DNA from: Ceriagrion tenellum
Taxonomy: Eukaryota > Arthropoda > Insecta > Odonata > Coenagrionidae
Length of the DNA stretch: 64,000 nt
Direction of reading: 5' to 3'
NCBI GenBank assembly: GCA_963169105.1
Contig: OY720639.1
Span: 100,018,559 to 100,082,558, forward strand
Made by a program: the position numbers and the translations under genes. This document shows, one piece after another, positions 21,765 to 32,720 of this stretch. Every line of letters starts with the position of its first letter. Positions within the stretch are counted from its first letter, which is position 1. The notes beneath the pieces are model-generated. The model ran no database searches. It had not been told where the DNA came from and saw nothing but the letters and a program-made list of their open reading frames with translations.

Positions 21765-21890
21765 CTAATTAGTAATATGCATCGATAAAAGTAAAAAAAA
21801 GTACATGTTACCGAATTTGTCTCTTGTGAATTTAATGCTATTTTAACACGTAGCCATATGGTACTTCACATATATTTTGAAATACTTCGA
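21765..21890 (+). repeat. Dispersed repeat, uninterrupted copy (see 10190-10620)
   Basis: Carries in one piece the sequence that is split at 10.2-10.5 kb by a PLE end, so it serves as an empty-site reference: CTATTTTAACACGTAGCC, ATATGGTACTTCAC, ATATATTTTGAAAT. Confidence 0.6.
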
Positions 21891-22235
21891 TTCTTACATA
21901 CCTACATACTAATCACGCCGTTCCCTTCCGGGGTAGGCACAGTCACATAGTTTCACTCATAAATACATATTTGTGCACATAACTCTACTTCAATAATTTC
22001 CTCCATACTGACTTATCCTTGAAAACCTCTTTTGCCTCATTTACCCCCATACACTGCTTCATACACGCCCTCCTGTTGTTAAGACTGCTAATATTCCTCC
22101 TCCTAAGAAATTCCTCAACCACAACTTTCTCAGCCTACCTCTACCTCTCGCACCATTCATTTCACTCTCATATATCTGTTTCGTTATTGCCATCCATTTT
22201 CTCAGCCAATGAAGCACACTCCTTTCATATTTGTA
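21888..22235 (-). mobile_element. RTE-type LINE 3' end, second copy
   Basis: Nearly colinear with 2848-3190: ATCACGCCGTTCCCTTCCGG, GGTAGGCACAGTCAC, CCTCTTTTGCCTCATTTACC and CTCTCGCACCATTCATTTCA all recur. The protein end is more decayed here (deletions around 22120 and 22200). Confidence 0.8.
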
Positions 22236-22299
22236 AGTAAATACAACACAGAGGCAATCTGAACACTGTTAAATATAATGCGAGCGCGCTGATGGTCAC

Positions 22300-22346
22300 A
22301 CATTTGTGAGAAACTCACAGTGAAAATCATCCGCCGGACTGGGATT
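22300..22346 (-). mobile_element. tRNA-SINE fragment
   Basis: CTCACAGTGAAAATCATCCG, CCGGACTGGGATTACAACC is the T-arm and 3' tail of the SINE family at 55.5-55.9 kb, minus orientation, with a decayed B box. Confidence 0.55.
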
Positions 22347-22364
22347 ACAACCTAAAAAAACTCT

Positions 22365-22402
22365 TTTCCATCTACATATTACACTGCAAGCCACCTCAAG
22401 GT
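22365..22402 (-). mobile_element. CR1-like LINE 3' tail (family C, copy 3)
   Basis: TCTACATATTACACTGCAAG, CCACCTCAAGG is the inverted family-C tail, about 38 bp. Confidence 0.55.
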
Positions 22403-23884
22403 TGTTTGACATGGGGTAATTTATCACCAAAATGCACTACAGTGTAAAAATATTACTTTCACAAAAGGCACTACACTAATGGTATGCTTCCACTGCTACA
22501 AAACTTCGGTATTAATATATATTGCGCTGGCTTACCCTTGATTTTGCGATGAGTTTTTTTAACCAGTTAAGATACCCAGGTGTCCACTTGTATTATTATT
22601 TTCACGCGGTTTCTTCTCATCTGATACATTTTTTTCACAAAGAATTTTACATAAGTTTTAAAATATCATTCAAGGACCTTTTCCTAGAGGGCATCACGAC
22701 CATGCGTGTGAGAATCAGTGGTATAAGAGACATAAAGAAAACACCTAGGTGTACTTTGTAAAACTAAGTAAATATTAATATTTTGTTAGATATGATCACC
22801 GCATTGCACTAAATATTTTCCAAAAATGCTAAAGTGTTATAAATTTAGCCATGACAATGAGACAAGTTACATTGACCTGTTACGATAAAATCATTCAGTT
22901 ATTAAAGTGATACATATCAGAGAGTTGATAGAAATTTATACAGTTTTTTCATCCACTATTGCAATGATGATATCCATTCAAGCATAAGAATAATTTTTAA
23001 ATTTAAATTGGTTAGAGCTTTATAAGCTGAATTACATGGTCAGATAAATATTACTTCTAGTAGAATTAGCACAACGTTATGCGCATAAATATACAATTTT
23101 TGGACTTAAGTTTCAATAAAATATGTGCTAGAAAATAACCCTCAAACATTTATAACCAATGAAGATACAACACAGTGCGTATTTCAATACGGAACGGTAA
23201 AAGCGATATTATAAAAACACAAAAATAATGTCACTATGAAAAGGTGGTTGCAAAATTTTAGTGATAGATCACCAAGTTTTAGAGGGCTTCGTCTCACTGC
23301 ATGAAGCAACGATGAATCAAATTTAGTTTATGTCACACCGAAACAGATCTTCCGCTGAAACAATTTTCACGAGCAGTTTAAGTTTTATGCCACAAAGTGC
23401 GAAGTGAAAGGGAAATTACAGCACACAGTTATTCCTTACTAACACCCACGACATAAAAGTTAAACAGTCTCGGCAAGCTAAACTTCCGTCTAACTTAATT
23501 AACCAACACGAATCAGGCGATTACAAAAGCATCGCCTCCGCCGAAGATGGAGCTTGTCGTGAAATGCAGAGCCTGCCTACCTGCAAAGAGCTTTCTCTGA
23601 TTAGACGGAGCATATAATAACCTGGAAAGGTTAATTTTGGGCAAGAATAATCACTTATTTAGTACTTACTCGTGATTAAATAGAGTAGCAGTACGCATTA
23701 GAGCACGTAAATGAGCACTCGCCAGTCTTAGGAATAATTCACATTAGACATCCACTACTATTACCAATCGGACTTTAATCGAGTTGGTCGGTTCGGCTCG
23801 GTATGGTAAATGCAAAATTCAACGGGCTAGTGGGATCGATATGAGAAGTGGGCTAACTCGGCCCGCTTTCTCTGCCAGTCTGAG
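22403..23884. other. No gene recognised
   Basis: AT-rich; the longest frame is 79 codons (22522-22761) with no motif. Confidence 0.45.
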
Positions 23885-24012
23885 ATTTCAACTCGATATT
23901 TCAATTGATTTAATATTGATAATCCAGGTGATCCAAGTCAGCTGGCTGAGAATGTTCTGATCGGTCCAAGTTTAAATTGATCTGAGTTCGATTGGTGAAC
24001 TTAGTGAGTGAG
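23885..24012. repeat. Dispersed repeat, copy 2 (with 9085-9235)
   Basis: Shares ATTGATAATCCAGGTGATC, CTGATCGGTCCAAG and TGATCTGAGTTCGATTGG with the earlier copy, in order. Confidence 0.5.
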
Positions 24013-26204
24013 TACTTAGGGAAATGATGATTTGGCAGTTCCTTATAGACTACTTGATTCCCGCAGGGAGCTGAACGGAATCATTATTTGGGGCATTCCA
24101 CCTCAATTCAACAAACTATTGTCCCTTAGGGTCTTAGATTTTGCAAAAACTTAGTATATGGGTAGCATATGAACTTAAACGAAGTAGTATGGAGCCGTTT
24201 TGAGAAATAAAACGTTTTTCATGAGTTATGCGAATTTAATTTTTTTTTCATTTAATTAATAACTCTGCCGTGCCCTAAATTATGTTTTAACTTAATGTTT
24301 CGTAAATCGCGGGCTTGCGGGGTTCGACTGGCTGCCACTGGGATGCGCAGGTTGACTAGTAAAATTTGCACACAAAAATCTAGTTTGTTAGGGGCAGTGA
24401 TTGCTGTAAGCCGCTAGTGGCCGCCAAAACCACTCACGAGTTCTCCCATAGTGTGTGCCCGCGAACACCCCTCCCCTAATTGAAAGTAAACGTTCCCGGC
24501 CAGCAAGAGGGAGGAGAAATCTCCGGACTGGACTTGTTGAGTTATCCCTATTTAAACACTTAAATTTCATTATTTGCCTATTTTACCACAGTGAATTTTA
24601 ATTTAATATGTTTTGTTCTATGTGATTATATCGATCATTCCTCTGGTCCTTCGGAATTCAATATCAACTCAATTTACCCATCACCTATATCTCGGCTTAT
24701 TTAAACTGAGAGGAACGATATACATCTCATTTTAAGCCTATTCTTTTGAAAGTATAATGGTACCACTCAAAATTATTTTTATTGAATATCCAATTTTTGC
24801 TTAATTTTAATGCTTAAAAAATTGTTAATTTACTTTCCTCAAATACTCCATCTCAGAATCGGCCAAAATTATTTTTTTCACAATCTGTACCTACCTAATT
24901 AATATTTAATGAAATAAAATTCCACGCCAATTTGTAAATGCGCTTAAAACTTTTTTCTAACATTTGAATTTTTCTGACGCCCGCACCCGCGGTGTAAGCC
25001 CTAGGCTAAGCCCTAAAGTCAGCATGAAGCAAACATGTAATGCGTGTATAGGCATACACGGATAGCTGCAGCTCATTGATTTAATTCTTAAAAACGATAC
25101 AATGAACAACTCTTTCTTTAAATTTGTTATTTTTATTGATAAATAACGGCTAATACGCATTTGATGCATATTTATAGCTCGTGCTCTACCTAGAGATTTG
25201 GATTATACTTAGCTTATCTGAGACCCTAAAGGACAATCGTTATTTGTATTGAGCTGAAATGGCGCATATTATTTTATTTAATCTCTCTCCAGTTTTACCG
25301 CCAACTTCAAATGATTTGACGACCACTTATAACAAAGTCTCGGTAGTCCAATAACCACCTCGGCGGATTCTAAGCGCAATTATGAAAGTAAAACCTAAAC
25401 ACGACTGCTCTTCCAAAGTTAAATCTTGAGCTCTCTCCTGCATTTCAATTCTTATTAGAAAATGCACATATATTAGTATGTAGTACTATGTTAATTTCTT
25501 TGGTGTGATTGAACTCTGCTCTAGTGCAGTATGTTATGTTACCAATGAACGCAATGGTAGTACTCTTGACTCATCACTCTGAATTCACATCCCATTAGTC
25601 CATCATTGTCACAATTCCTCATCTAGATCGTTACATTATTGCAACCTAATATGAAAATCTGTGAATTTTAGAATTTATAATGCCACAATGCGGCCTTGTC
25701 AAAACGAGATAATCCATCATTAAGTGGACAATATTACAAATCGACTGATTGCTTACACACCGCCGATTGAAATTTAGAGTTAATCCAATATGTAACTTTA
25801 AAAGCAATTTGTTTTCCGGTGAAGTCATTAATATCATACGAACTCTAACACATTACGTTAGATCAGATCACGAGAATGAAATGCGATAAATAAACTGTAT
25901 AGGAGATAGGTGTATAATGCATTTTTTCCGCGATCAATAAGAAACCCTAATGGTGGTCAATGAGATTTTGAAGTAGATTAGTCGGCAGATAGTCTAGCCG
26001 ATTAGTTGCCCTAACTCTTGTTTCTTAATCTACCTCGTGGTGTTAACATCACGTTTCACATAATCCCTGGGTGAAACTGGTATCTTGTCGACGTGATTGC
26101 ATTATACATTACTTCAATATTTTCTGTATCATTGGTAGCATACTTATAGCGTAGTGAATGTTGGTGAGAGTTACGTTCACATTATGATGCATCTTGTTGA
26201 TAAC
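24013..26204. other. No gene recognised
   Basis: AT-rich. 24080-24240 is the partner of the repeat at 15925-16140. No frame above 70 codons. Confidence 0.4.
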
Positions 26205-26272
26205 CCACCGCTGCCCAACACCCTTGAGGTGGCTTGCATGGTAATATGTAAATTTAGTTGTAGATAACATTT
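26205..26272 (+). mobile_element. CR1-like LINE 3' tail (family C, copy 4)
   Basis: CCCAACACCCTTGAGGTGGC, TTGCATGGTAATATGTAAAT, TTAGTTGTAG is a mutated family-C tail. Confidence 0.6.
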
Positions 26273-26356
26273 CACTGAGCTTCTGTACGTGAGATACCCC
26301 TGAGCATACAGCAACGGACGAAAAGCAGCGTGACAAATCAACTTTATTGGTATTCG

Positions 26357-26930
26357 ATTAATAGCCAGTTGCAAGAACAATTAGTTTTGGAATCAATAAA
26401 TATAAGGTTCATTAAGTAATTCTGGCATAATTAAGTAATTCTGACATAATAAGTAATTCATAACAATACTTGAGTTGCAGGAACAACCTACTACTTTCAT
26501 AGCCTTTCAATCAACATTAATTTCAACCAACATAACAATTCAATCAACAATAGTTGATTACTTTGAATATTTATTTTGCTATTATACCGCGGGACAAAAC
26601 TTATAAATATTTATCTTACGCACATATTTGTTATGCACATAATAATTAGACAGCACGAGGAAACAAACTCTACATTTGTCACATATTAACATTTTTACCA
26701 AGTAATTGAGTCTCCAAGCGATTCATCGCACGACCGCCATCTTGGCCAATTATGGAGCTCATAACTCCATTCCATGAGTTACGAGGCCATTAATGAAACC
26801 ATAAAATTTATCTAATGTTTCTGTAACACCTATTTGCTCGTTACCATGGCTTATGAGCCCAATTACTGTGCTGAATACATACGTGTCGTTCCCACATCTG
26901 GCCGTAAGCCGCATACCTATGATTGTGACG
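26357..26930 (+). repeat. Dispersed repeat D, copy B (uninterrupted)
   Basis: About 570 bp, colinear with 17940-18177 plus 18583-18860. It lacks the SINE palindrome and so shows the pre-insertion state. No TIR or coding frame was found; the element type is unknown. Confidence 0.65.
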
Positions 26931-28054
26931 GAGCACTGTCCCGTAAAAACTCCCAGGCTCCCAGAATAACACCGACCGAATCGCCCCCAGCCGATTTCCA
27001 AATTGGAATACCGTCAAGGGTCCCACGCATTCCTTTACCATTCACATTTCGCCGTCTCTTTTGAGTCGGGGACCCGTTTTGAAGGAGAGGATTAAATCTC
27101 CGAGTTCGAAAGTCAGAGCCATATTCCACTGCTCATCCCTGGAGAGCCGCCGCTCGCCTGGCAAAGAGCGAAAACTAAGGAAATTCTGTCACGACCATCC
27201 GTTGGGAGTTTATTTTTTTTATATTTACCCGCTCCAGTTTGCCCTTCATTTTATTCCACACTACGGTCCGGGATAAGGTTTTCCACGAAGGAAGAGGGAA
27301 AAGTTAGGGCAAACAAGGAGTGGATTTGATAGGTGCAGACGAGCGGAAAGCCAAATCAACTCTCTCCTAGAAAGCAGGATGGATGTTTTCTTTAGGCAAA
27401 ATTTTTCTAGGAAAGAGGATTTTTTGGTGAAATTTCGATGGTAAATATTATCATAAAACTTGGAAATTTGAGCAAAAGAAAACCATGCTACTATATAATT
27501 TCAATTATAATAAAGGTAGACACAAGATACCAGATATTTCCGAGAACAGAAAAAGTTGAAAGTTCTACGCAGGAAAATCACCGTTAGGTTGAGAGAGAAG
27601 TAAAAGCCTAGGGATTTTGGATAAAACAGGAAGTATGAGCAATAGTGCGAAAAAAAGAATTGAAGGCACATATAATCAGAATGGAAAGCGGCGAAGTAAT
27701 ACGTATCGAAAGAGATTAACTTCCTGCATGGTAAGGGAACGCCAATCAGCCAAGAAATAAGTAAGATGAGTACTTATACTAGAGAGAATTTTAATTGAAG
27801 AAGGATCATATCAATGGCGGATACGACAAAGAAAGAGAAAGAAGAATGTATATTCGGCACATGATTGCAAGGGTAGCAATTGTAGAGTATTACCATAAAA
27901 GTTGGTCGGAAGAATAATGATTTATCCTCCCAGATGGTATTAGATGTAAACATATAAGTCACAGATGATTTTCATACTTGCACATTACTTAAATAAATGG
28001 CATACATTCACATAGCAATAGCGATCGGTAAAATTCCGTAAATGGAAAATGTAA
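26931..28054. other. GC-richer block then AT-rich DNA, no gene
   Basis: 26930-27290 is relatively GC-rich with overlapping 66-80-codon frames on both strands and no motif. The remainder is purine-rich, AT-rich DNA. Confidence 0.35.
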
Positions 28055-28275
28055 TTAGGACCATTGGCCGTGGGAAAAGTTGACAAGAAATCGAGTACGA
28101 GAAGACCATCCATGAGTTTCATTTTCTAGAAGAAACGCCCCTCTTCCTGAAGAAAGACTCTCCAGGCGAATGGTGATTTTTATGGTTGTTCGGGTTTCCC
28201 ACCGTGTCAAACTCTTCATCTCTGCCGACGGTTTGATGTACGGGTAGTCCATGGTCATCAGGGCATTTAGCATTA
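28055..28275 (-). mobile_element. Penelope-like terminal segment (minus arm)
   Basis: On the minus strand: CCCTGATGACCATGGACTAC, later ACGGTGGGAAACCCGAAC. The CTGATGA plus a 'GGTGG(A)AAACCCGA' block is shared with 39213-39290. A plus-oriented relative lies at 28376-28470, so this is again an inverted pair, here flanking a scrap of RTE coding sequence. Confidence 0.45.
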
Positions 28276-28280
28276 GTCTG

Positions 28281-28358
28281 CAGCCTATACTCATCCTCCT
28301 TTCTTAGGGTCCACGTTTCTGCCCCATAAAACGCTACGCTCCATATCAACATCAGCAT
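28281..28358 (-). pseudogene. RTE reverse-transcriptase scrap
   Basis: The minus strand reads IWSVAFYGAETWTLRKEDEY. This is nearly identical at DNA level to 28895-28965 in the next RTE copy, so it probably derives from the same subfamily by local rearrangement. Confidence 0.7.
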
Positions 28359-28375
28359 TCAGCATTTAGCATTGA

Positions 28376-28470
28376 AACATGCCCTGATGACGACGAACGG
28401 CTAGTACGTTAAAATATCGGAAAAGGTGGAGAGTTTGAACCGGTAGTAAACCTGAATATCCATCAAAATG
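28376..28470 (+). mobile_element. Penelope-like terminal segment (plus arm)
   Basis: CCCTGATGACGACGAACGGC, then a degenerate hairpin and GTTAAAAT, followed by GAGAGTTTGAACCGGTAGTA, AACC. It corresponds in order to the minus arm at 28055-28275 but is more decayed. Confidence 0.4.
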
Positions 28471-28574
28471 CCCCCTTTCCTGCCCCCCTTAGTCACTTGT
28501 TCCCCTGCTCCACTTTCTCCCATCATCCCTCGTGATTCGGACGAATCATTATTATAATAATTAAAGTATTCTAT

Positions 28575-29345
28575 CAGTAAAGGCAGGTTTTGTTGAATGC
28601 CAGAGAATATCCCAGTTTTCTACACTTTTAGGGGCCTATCTCCCTCTAGTATATCCTTTTTCGCCTCAGTATACGATCTATCCTTCTTCATCCAATTGCC
28701 CGACGCCCTTCCCTCTATCACACTCTTGAGCAACCCTTCGCACTTTATAAACACCCTTCAGCCATCTGCCCTGCCTATCCTAGATTTCATTCAAAAGTTT
28801 CCTTTCCTCATCTACCATCTCAAGCACTTCCTCGTTAGCCTTCCTCTCCGTCCACCTCACCTTCTCCATTTTTCTCCACACCCACATCTCAAATGTCTGC
28901 AGCCTATTCTCGTCCTCCTTTCTCAGGGTCCACGTTTCTGCCCCATAAAACGCTACGCTCCACATCAAGCTCTTCAACAGCCTCTTCTTCAAATCTTTAC
29001 CCAATGTACCCGTTATCAGCTACCTTCTATTACTATACGCCTCCTTAGCTAGCTCTATTCTCTTCCGTATGTCTTTGCTACTGTGTCCGTTTTCCTCGAG
29101 CGTGCTACTTAAGTAAGTAAATTGTTCTACTCGCTCCAGCTTCTGTCCTACAACTTTTATTACAAGTCTTGCTTTCTTTATCCTATAAAATCTCATTACT
29201 TTTGTTTTCTTATGATTTATTTTCATTCCAAATATCCCGCACTGAATCTCTAAAGCGTCTACCACAGCTTGCAGTCCCTTCGAAGATCCACTAACCAGTG
29301 CCTGATTGTCCGCGAATCTAACCGATTTTATAAGATGTCCGTTTG
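28575..29345 (-). pseudogene. RTE reverse transcriptase, catalytic site altered
   Basis: The minus strand translates in order to IKSVRFADNQALVSGSSKGL, KINHKKTKVMRF, LERVEQFTYLSSTL, SSKDIRKRIELAKEAYSN, a stop, LKKRLLKSLMWSVAFYGAET, WTLRKEDENRL and VRWTERKANEEVL. This is the RT palm from the catalytic FADD box through the RTE-specific C-terminal block. The FADD motif is FADN here, so the second catalytic aspartate is lost. The upstream fingers and endonuclease are missing (5' truncation near 29345). Confidence 0.8.
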
Positions 29346-29406
29346 TCAGTCCGTTTTATCCTAGCGTGCTAAATAAGTCATTAAAATACTCTACTTGCTC
29401 GAGTTA
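29338..29406 (-). repeat. Extra RTE fragment duplicating 29080-29140
   Basis: AGTCCGTTTTATCCTAGCG, TGCTAAATAAGT and ACTCTACTTGCTCGAG match TGTCCGTTTTCCTCGAGCG, TGCTACTTAAGT and GTTCTACTCGCTCCAG at 29086-29138, same orientation. A second, diverged RTE copy or a local duplication abuts the main fragment. Confidence 0.6.
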
Positions 29407-29964
29407 TTTGGATGCATACATACTTTTTACTAATAATGAATTATAAACAAAGTCATTTTTGCTTTGTGGATTTCTCTTCTCCCACAGTTGCATAATTCAA
29501 GGTGGTCAAAAGGAGCGAACTACTTGCTCCTTTTGAATACCTCAAGCTAAGTTAACCGGATGCGTACAATAAGGTGGTTAATATTCTATTTTTAGAGATC
29601 AACTGCACATGAAGATAGGTTCAGGTGGAGGAAAATTTATCTCTGTGAGTCTTTCACAGAGATAAATTCAGACTCTGTGAGGCCAACTTCTCACCATTCT
29701 TCGTTAGAATGGTAAAACCAATTCACTCCATTTGTTCGTTATTCATAATTCTCCCCCAATTAAGCCTTTCAGCACATTCTCCCCCTTAATCAGAGGCTCC
29801 ATGAATGTACTCTTTCCAGCAGTTTTCTCCATACCAAAAATGCCAATGATTCCCAGTGCGTCCTCTTTTCAGTCCGAGACATTTCCTTCTAGAAGATTTA
29901 GAAATTTTTCACGATTTCGCAAAATAAATCAAACAAAATACGCATGAATATACGATTAAGTTCT
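29407..29964. other. No gene; two strong hairpins
   Basis: Perfect inverted repeats at 29506-29536 (TCAAAAGGAGC, 9-nt loop) and 29634-29668 (AATTTATCTCTGTGA, 5-nt loop). The second is followed by a partial direct copy of CTCTGTGAG. No coding frame recognised. Confidence 0.6.
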
Positions 29965-30030
29965 TTCCTGGCATATTATACTGATGAAGTCTTCTCGGGT
30001 TTTCCACCGGGTCAGGTAGTTGTGCGCATG
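29965..30030 (-). mobile_element. Penelope-like terminal fragment
   Basis: On the minus strand CTACCTGACCCGGTGGAAAA, CCCGAGAAGACTTCATCAG closely matches 39265-39296 (CACCCGGTGGAAAACCCGAG, AAACCTTTATCC). Only this terminal block is recognisable. Confidence 0.5.
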
Positions 30031-30719
30031 AATGCGTTAAAAATACTATCACGTTACTAGTGATTAAATTTAAACCACCATCTGCCTTAAAAATCAATAA
30101 TTCTCTAACTTTTGGCAAAAGAAACAAGCAACCACACTCTTGAATATCAACCAGCATCCTTAAATTTAAAATAGAAGTTTCAACGGCAAAAATCCACACC
30201 GTTGGCGACGAAAAGTGAGCCGAACTCTTCAACATGTGAAAAGTTAATAACAGCTTATATTCTAAGGTGATACCGCTAACCATTGGGTCCAAATTCATAT
30301 ACCATCCGAATCGATGAAAAAGCCATAATAAAGAAGCAATACACTGACCAATTTAGTAATTGCAGACTTTGTGGAAACAACGGAAAACGCTTCTTTTGTG
30401 CATTAAAAACCTATATACAACATTTGAGAGTTGTACATATCCTACATTTTAAATAATAAGCCATTAAAAATCGTAATTCAGGCCTTGCTCTGAAACGGAC
30501 CGCTGCCATATTGCCTCAGCCGTGACGTCTATCCCCGTACTCAGCCGTCGCTATAGGGTTTTCATTACGTCGGCAATCTGTGATATTTTCTGTTGGGTGG
30601 TAAATATTGAGTATAATTTGCTATGTATTTTCCGATTTACGCGAGGAAGGCAGGGGTCCAGCGATAAAGATAACAGTGTTATTGCTAAAAATAAAAACTA
30701 TAAAGAATACTGTTACGTG
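30031..30719. other. No gene recognised; possible 5' flank of the THAP-like relic
   Basis: A 129-codon minus-strand frame (29909-30298) spans the PLE block and has no motif. 30480-30600 has more CpG than its surroundings. Confidence 0.3.
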
Positions 30720-30881
30720 CACTTGTTGAATGTGCGCGAGTATCAACGCCAAATAAAGAGTTCAGCGTCCCGGATAATCCTATCGCACGGAAGAAGTGGC
30801 TCATAACAGCTTGACGAGACGATGAGAAAGATGCCTTTAGTTGCAAGAACTCATTTACGATGCTATGGCGATAATTTTAAT
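30720..30881 (+). pseudogene. Degenerate THAP-domain-like exon
   Basis: One frame reads FSVPDNPIARKKWLITA, then a stop and RDDEKDAF. After a one-base frame change the next frame reads RTHLRCYGDNFN. The THAP zinc-binding domain has this layout: a P..P..R..W motif, a basic/acidic linker, then C-x2-H followed by F. Here the H position appears as N. The segment ends exactly at a consensus splice donor (AAT, then GTAAGTAA at 30882). The in-frame stop and frameshift mean it is not functional as it stands. It could be a host THAP gene relic or part of a P-element-like transposase. Recognition is by eye. Confidence 0.4.
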
Positions 30882-31180
30882 GTAAGTAAATTGAAAATTA
30901 TGTACCACTCGAGAGTAAACAACCAAGCCTATGTACTTTTTCTTGCGTATTGCGATTGATTATATATTGCTCGTGAGACTACATTATTTCAGAGGTGTAT
31001 TCCCCCATAATTGGAGCCGATATTTAGTGTGTAAATTTTAGCTGTAGAAATAGCGTGTACCTAATGAGAGCTGGTGTGTTATAAATTGTAATTTTAGGAG
31101 TCACTCGACCACATTAGTAGCTGTTATGATTAGTATTGACACATAGATATACTGCATTAATTTCTTTTGACTCTTTTTAG
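30882..31180 (+). other. Putative intron of the THAP-like relic
   Basis: Bounded by GTAAGT at 30882 and by a pyrimidine-rich tract TTTCTTTTGACTCTTTTTAG ending at 31180. Its length (299 bp) suits a short intron. A TGA at 31195-31197 lies in the frame of the following ORF, so either the acceptor is elsewhere or the gene is dead. Confidence 0.3.
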
Positions 31181-31221
31181 TGAGAACAGAATGCTGAAAA
31201 CTATATGCATTGGAAAATGAT

Positions 31222-31484
31222 ATGAAGACCTTTAAGATTAAAAAAGGAGTCACTCCACAGATATTTGAATGCCAATTTAAGAACAGTCCTGCCTCTTGTG
31301 ACCGACCCGTGGTGGGGAAGAGAAATATTTTTGAAATTTTGCAGGACTCTGCCAATTCACAAGAGTCGGCCATGGATCTGACCGTTCATATGGACCATGA
31401 CATCCTAACTGATGATGAGAGGGAGGCTGACTCACTTAAGCTGCCAGTGAATGGAATTTCTCCCTGGAACTGTGAAACAATATA
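31222..31484 (+). pseudogene. Open exon-like frame following the THAP-like block
   Basis: The 87-codon frame from the ATG at 31222 starts MKTFKIKKGVTPQIFECQ, which resembles the end of THAP domains ('LK.GAVP.IF'). It continues with an acidic, unstructured tail (MDHDILTDDEREADS) and stops at 31482-31484. Residue composition is protein-like, not low complexity. Together with 30720-30881 it would make a two-exon THAP-type protein start. It may still be open because it is short. Alternative: a chance frame. Confidence 0.35.
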
Positions 31485-31995
31485 ACTTAGCGTGAATTTC
31501 ATTTCATTTGCATGTAATGTGTAAAATAGAAAGAGCAGTTGTGAAGGAGATATTCTAACCGGGACATTTGTACACCTCGCTGCTCGAAAATAATGACTTT
31601 CACTTCACAAAATCTCCCACCATCAATGTATCCATCGCGGGCAGGTTGTTGGATGACGTCTTGGAGTATCCTACCCCCATTTTAACGAAAATCAGTACAA
31701 ATACGAAAAAATCCCTTAGATTTCAAAGAAATAATGTCTTATTGTCACTCCTCTCTCGGCAAAATCGTGAACACGAGCCGGGCAAGTAAGGGATATGACG
31801 TGAACCAATCAGCGCGCGTTTTGCTTTGCTGGATATCGATGAGAAAAAAGTGTAACTTAAATTGCTTATATTATTTATAAAACATTCAGAATAAGGTTTT
31901 ACCGCAGGATTGCCTTATTCATGCCGTAAGGTATCGCTGATAATTCATTCACCACCAAATTCTGACCCATGAAAATACTCAATTTAATGAGTTCG
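31485..31995. other. No gene recognised
   Basis: Short frames only; contains CCAATCAGCGCGCG near 31804, but no promoter can be assigned. Confidence 0.35.
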
Positions 31996-32720
31996 TCAGA
32001 AACAGAGAACTGCATTGTAATGAAAGCTTCCGCGGAGTGGTCTTGAATCATGATGGCTTACGGGATTGCTTCCGCGTTTTGTCATTTTTGACGACAGTTT
32101 CGCGAGCGTTCCAGCTTGCTTCTTCAGGTTGAAGTGCTCACGACGCACTTTTGACCGCATTATATAGTCCGGTGGAGGGTCAAGCGCGATTTTTTCCAGC
32201 CTTTTTTTGAGTCTTTTCCCGCGTTTTGTGGAAGACACACTTCCAACTGGTAGAAAGCGTGTAACCGTCTTCTCTATTGACATTATTAGGTGTTTTTAAA
32301 ATATCAATAGCCTCTCTAATCAATCTAGGGAAGTACCGGGTCTCTTTTGCGATAATCTTCGCCTCCTCCAAATTCATATTTCATGATGGTCCGCCCAATG
32401 TGTTCTCAGCGATGGACAACCGGTTCAGCTGTCCATTCTTGAAATATAAACAAACACCTAAAAATGTCAATAGAGAAGATGGTTACACGCTATCCACCAG
32501 TTGGAACCGTGTCTTTGCGGGAAAAACTCAAAAAAAGACGGGAAAAAATCGCGCTTGACCCTTTGTTGGACAATAAAATGCGGCCAAAAATGCGTAGTGA
32601 GCACTTAGACCTGAAGAAGCGAGCTGGAACGCTTGCGAAACTGTCGTCAAAAAATGACAAAACACGTAAGCAATCCCGTAAGCCATCATAATTGTAGAAC
32701 AGCATTTTCTAGAGCAATGA
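31996..32720. mobile_element. Inverted pair of Penelope-like element 3' ends
   Basis: The left arm (31996-32300, minus) and right arm (32440-32720, plus) are inverted copies around a 140-bp spacer. Both encode VNREDGYTLSTSW, the conserved end of PLE ORFs after the GIY-YIG domain. The minus copy extends further upstream (to about 32400) with LEEAKIIAKETRYFPRLIRE. Downstream of the coding part each arm has a hammerhead-like core: 32127-32090 (minus) and 32611-32648 (plus), with CTGAAGA, a GCGAG/CTTGC hairpin, GAAAC, TGTC, GTC. Coding end, then pseudo-LTR with hammerhead, is the known PLE layout. Confidence 0.75.
32180..32400 (-). pseudogene. PLE protein C-terminus
   Basis: The minus strand reads NRLSIAENTL, then MNLEEAKIIAKETRYFPRLI and REAIDILKTP, NNVNREDGYTLSTSW. 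PLE ORFs end with 'I.....KYY.RL.RE..EI.K..NNFNREDG..LS..W', downstream of the GIY-YIG nuclease. A frame break near 32385 and loss of everything upstream make it a fragment. Confidence 0.75.
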
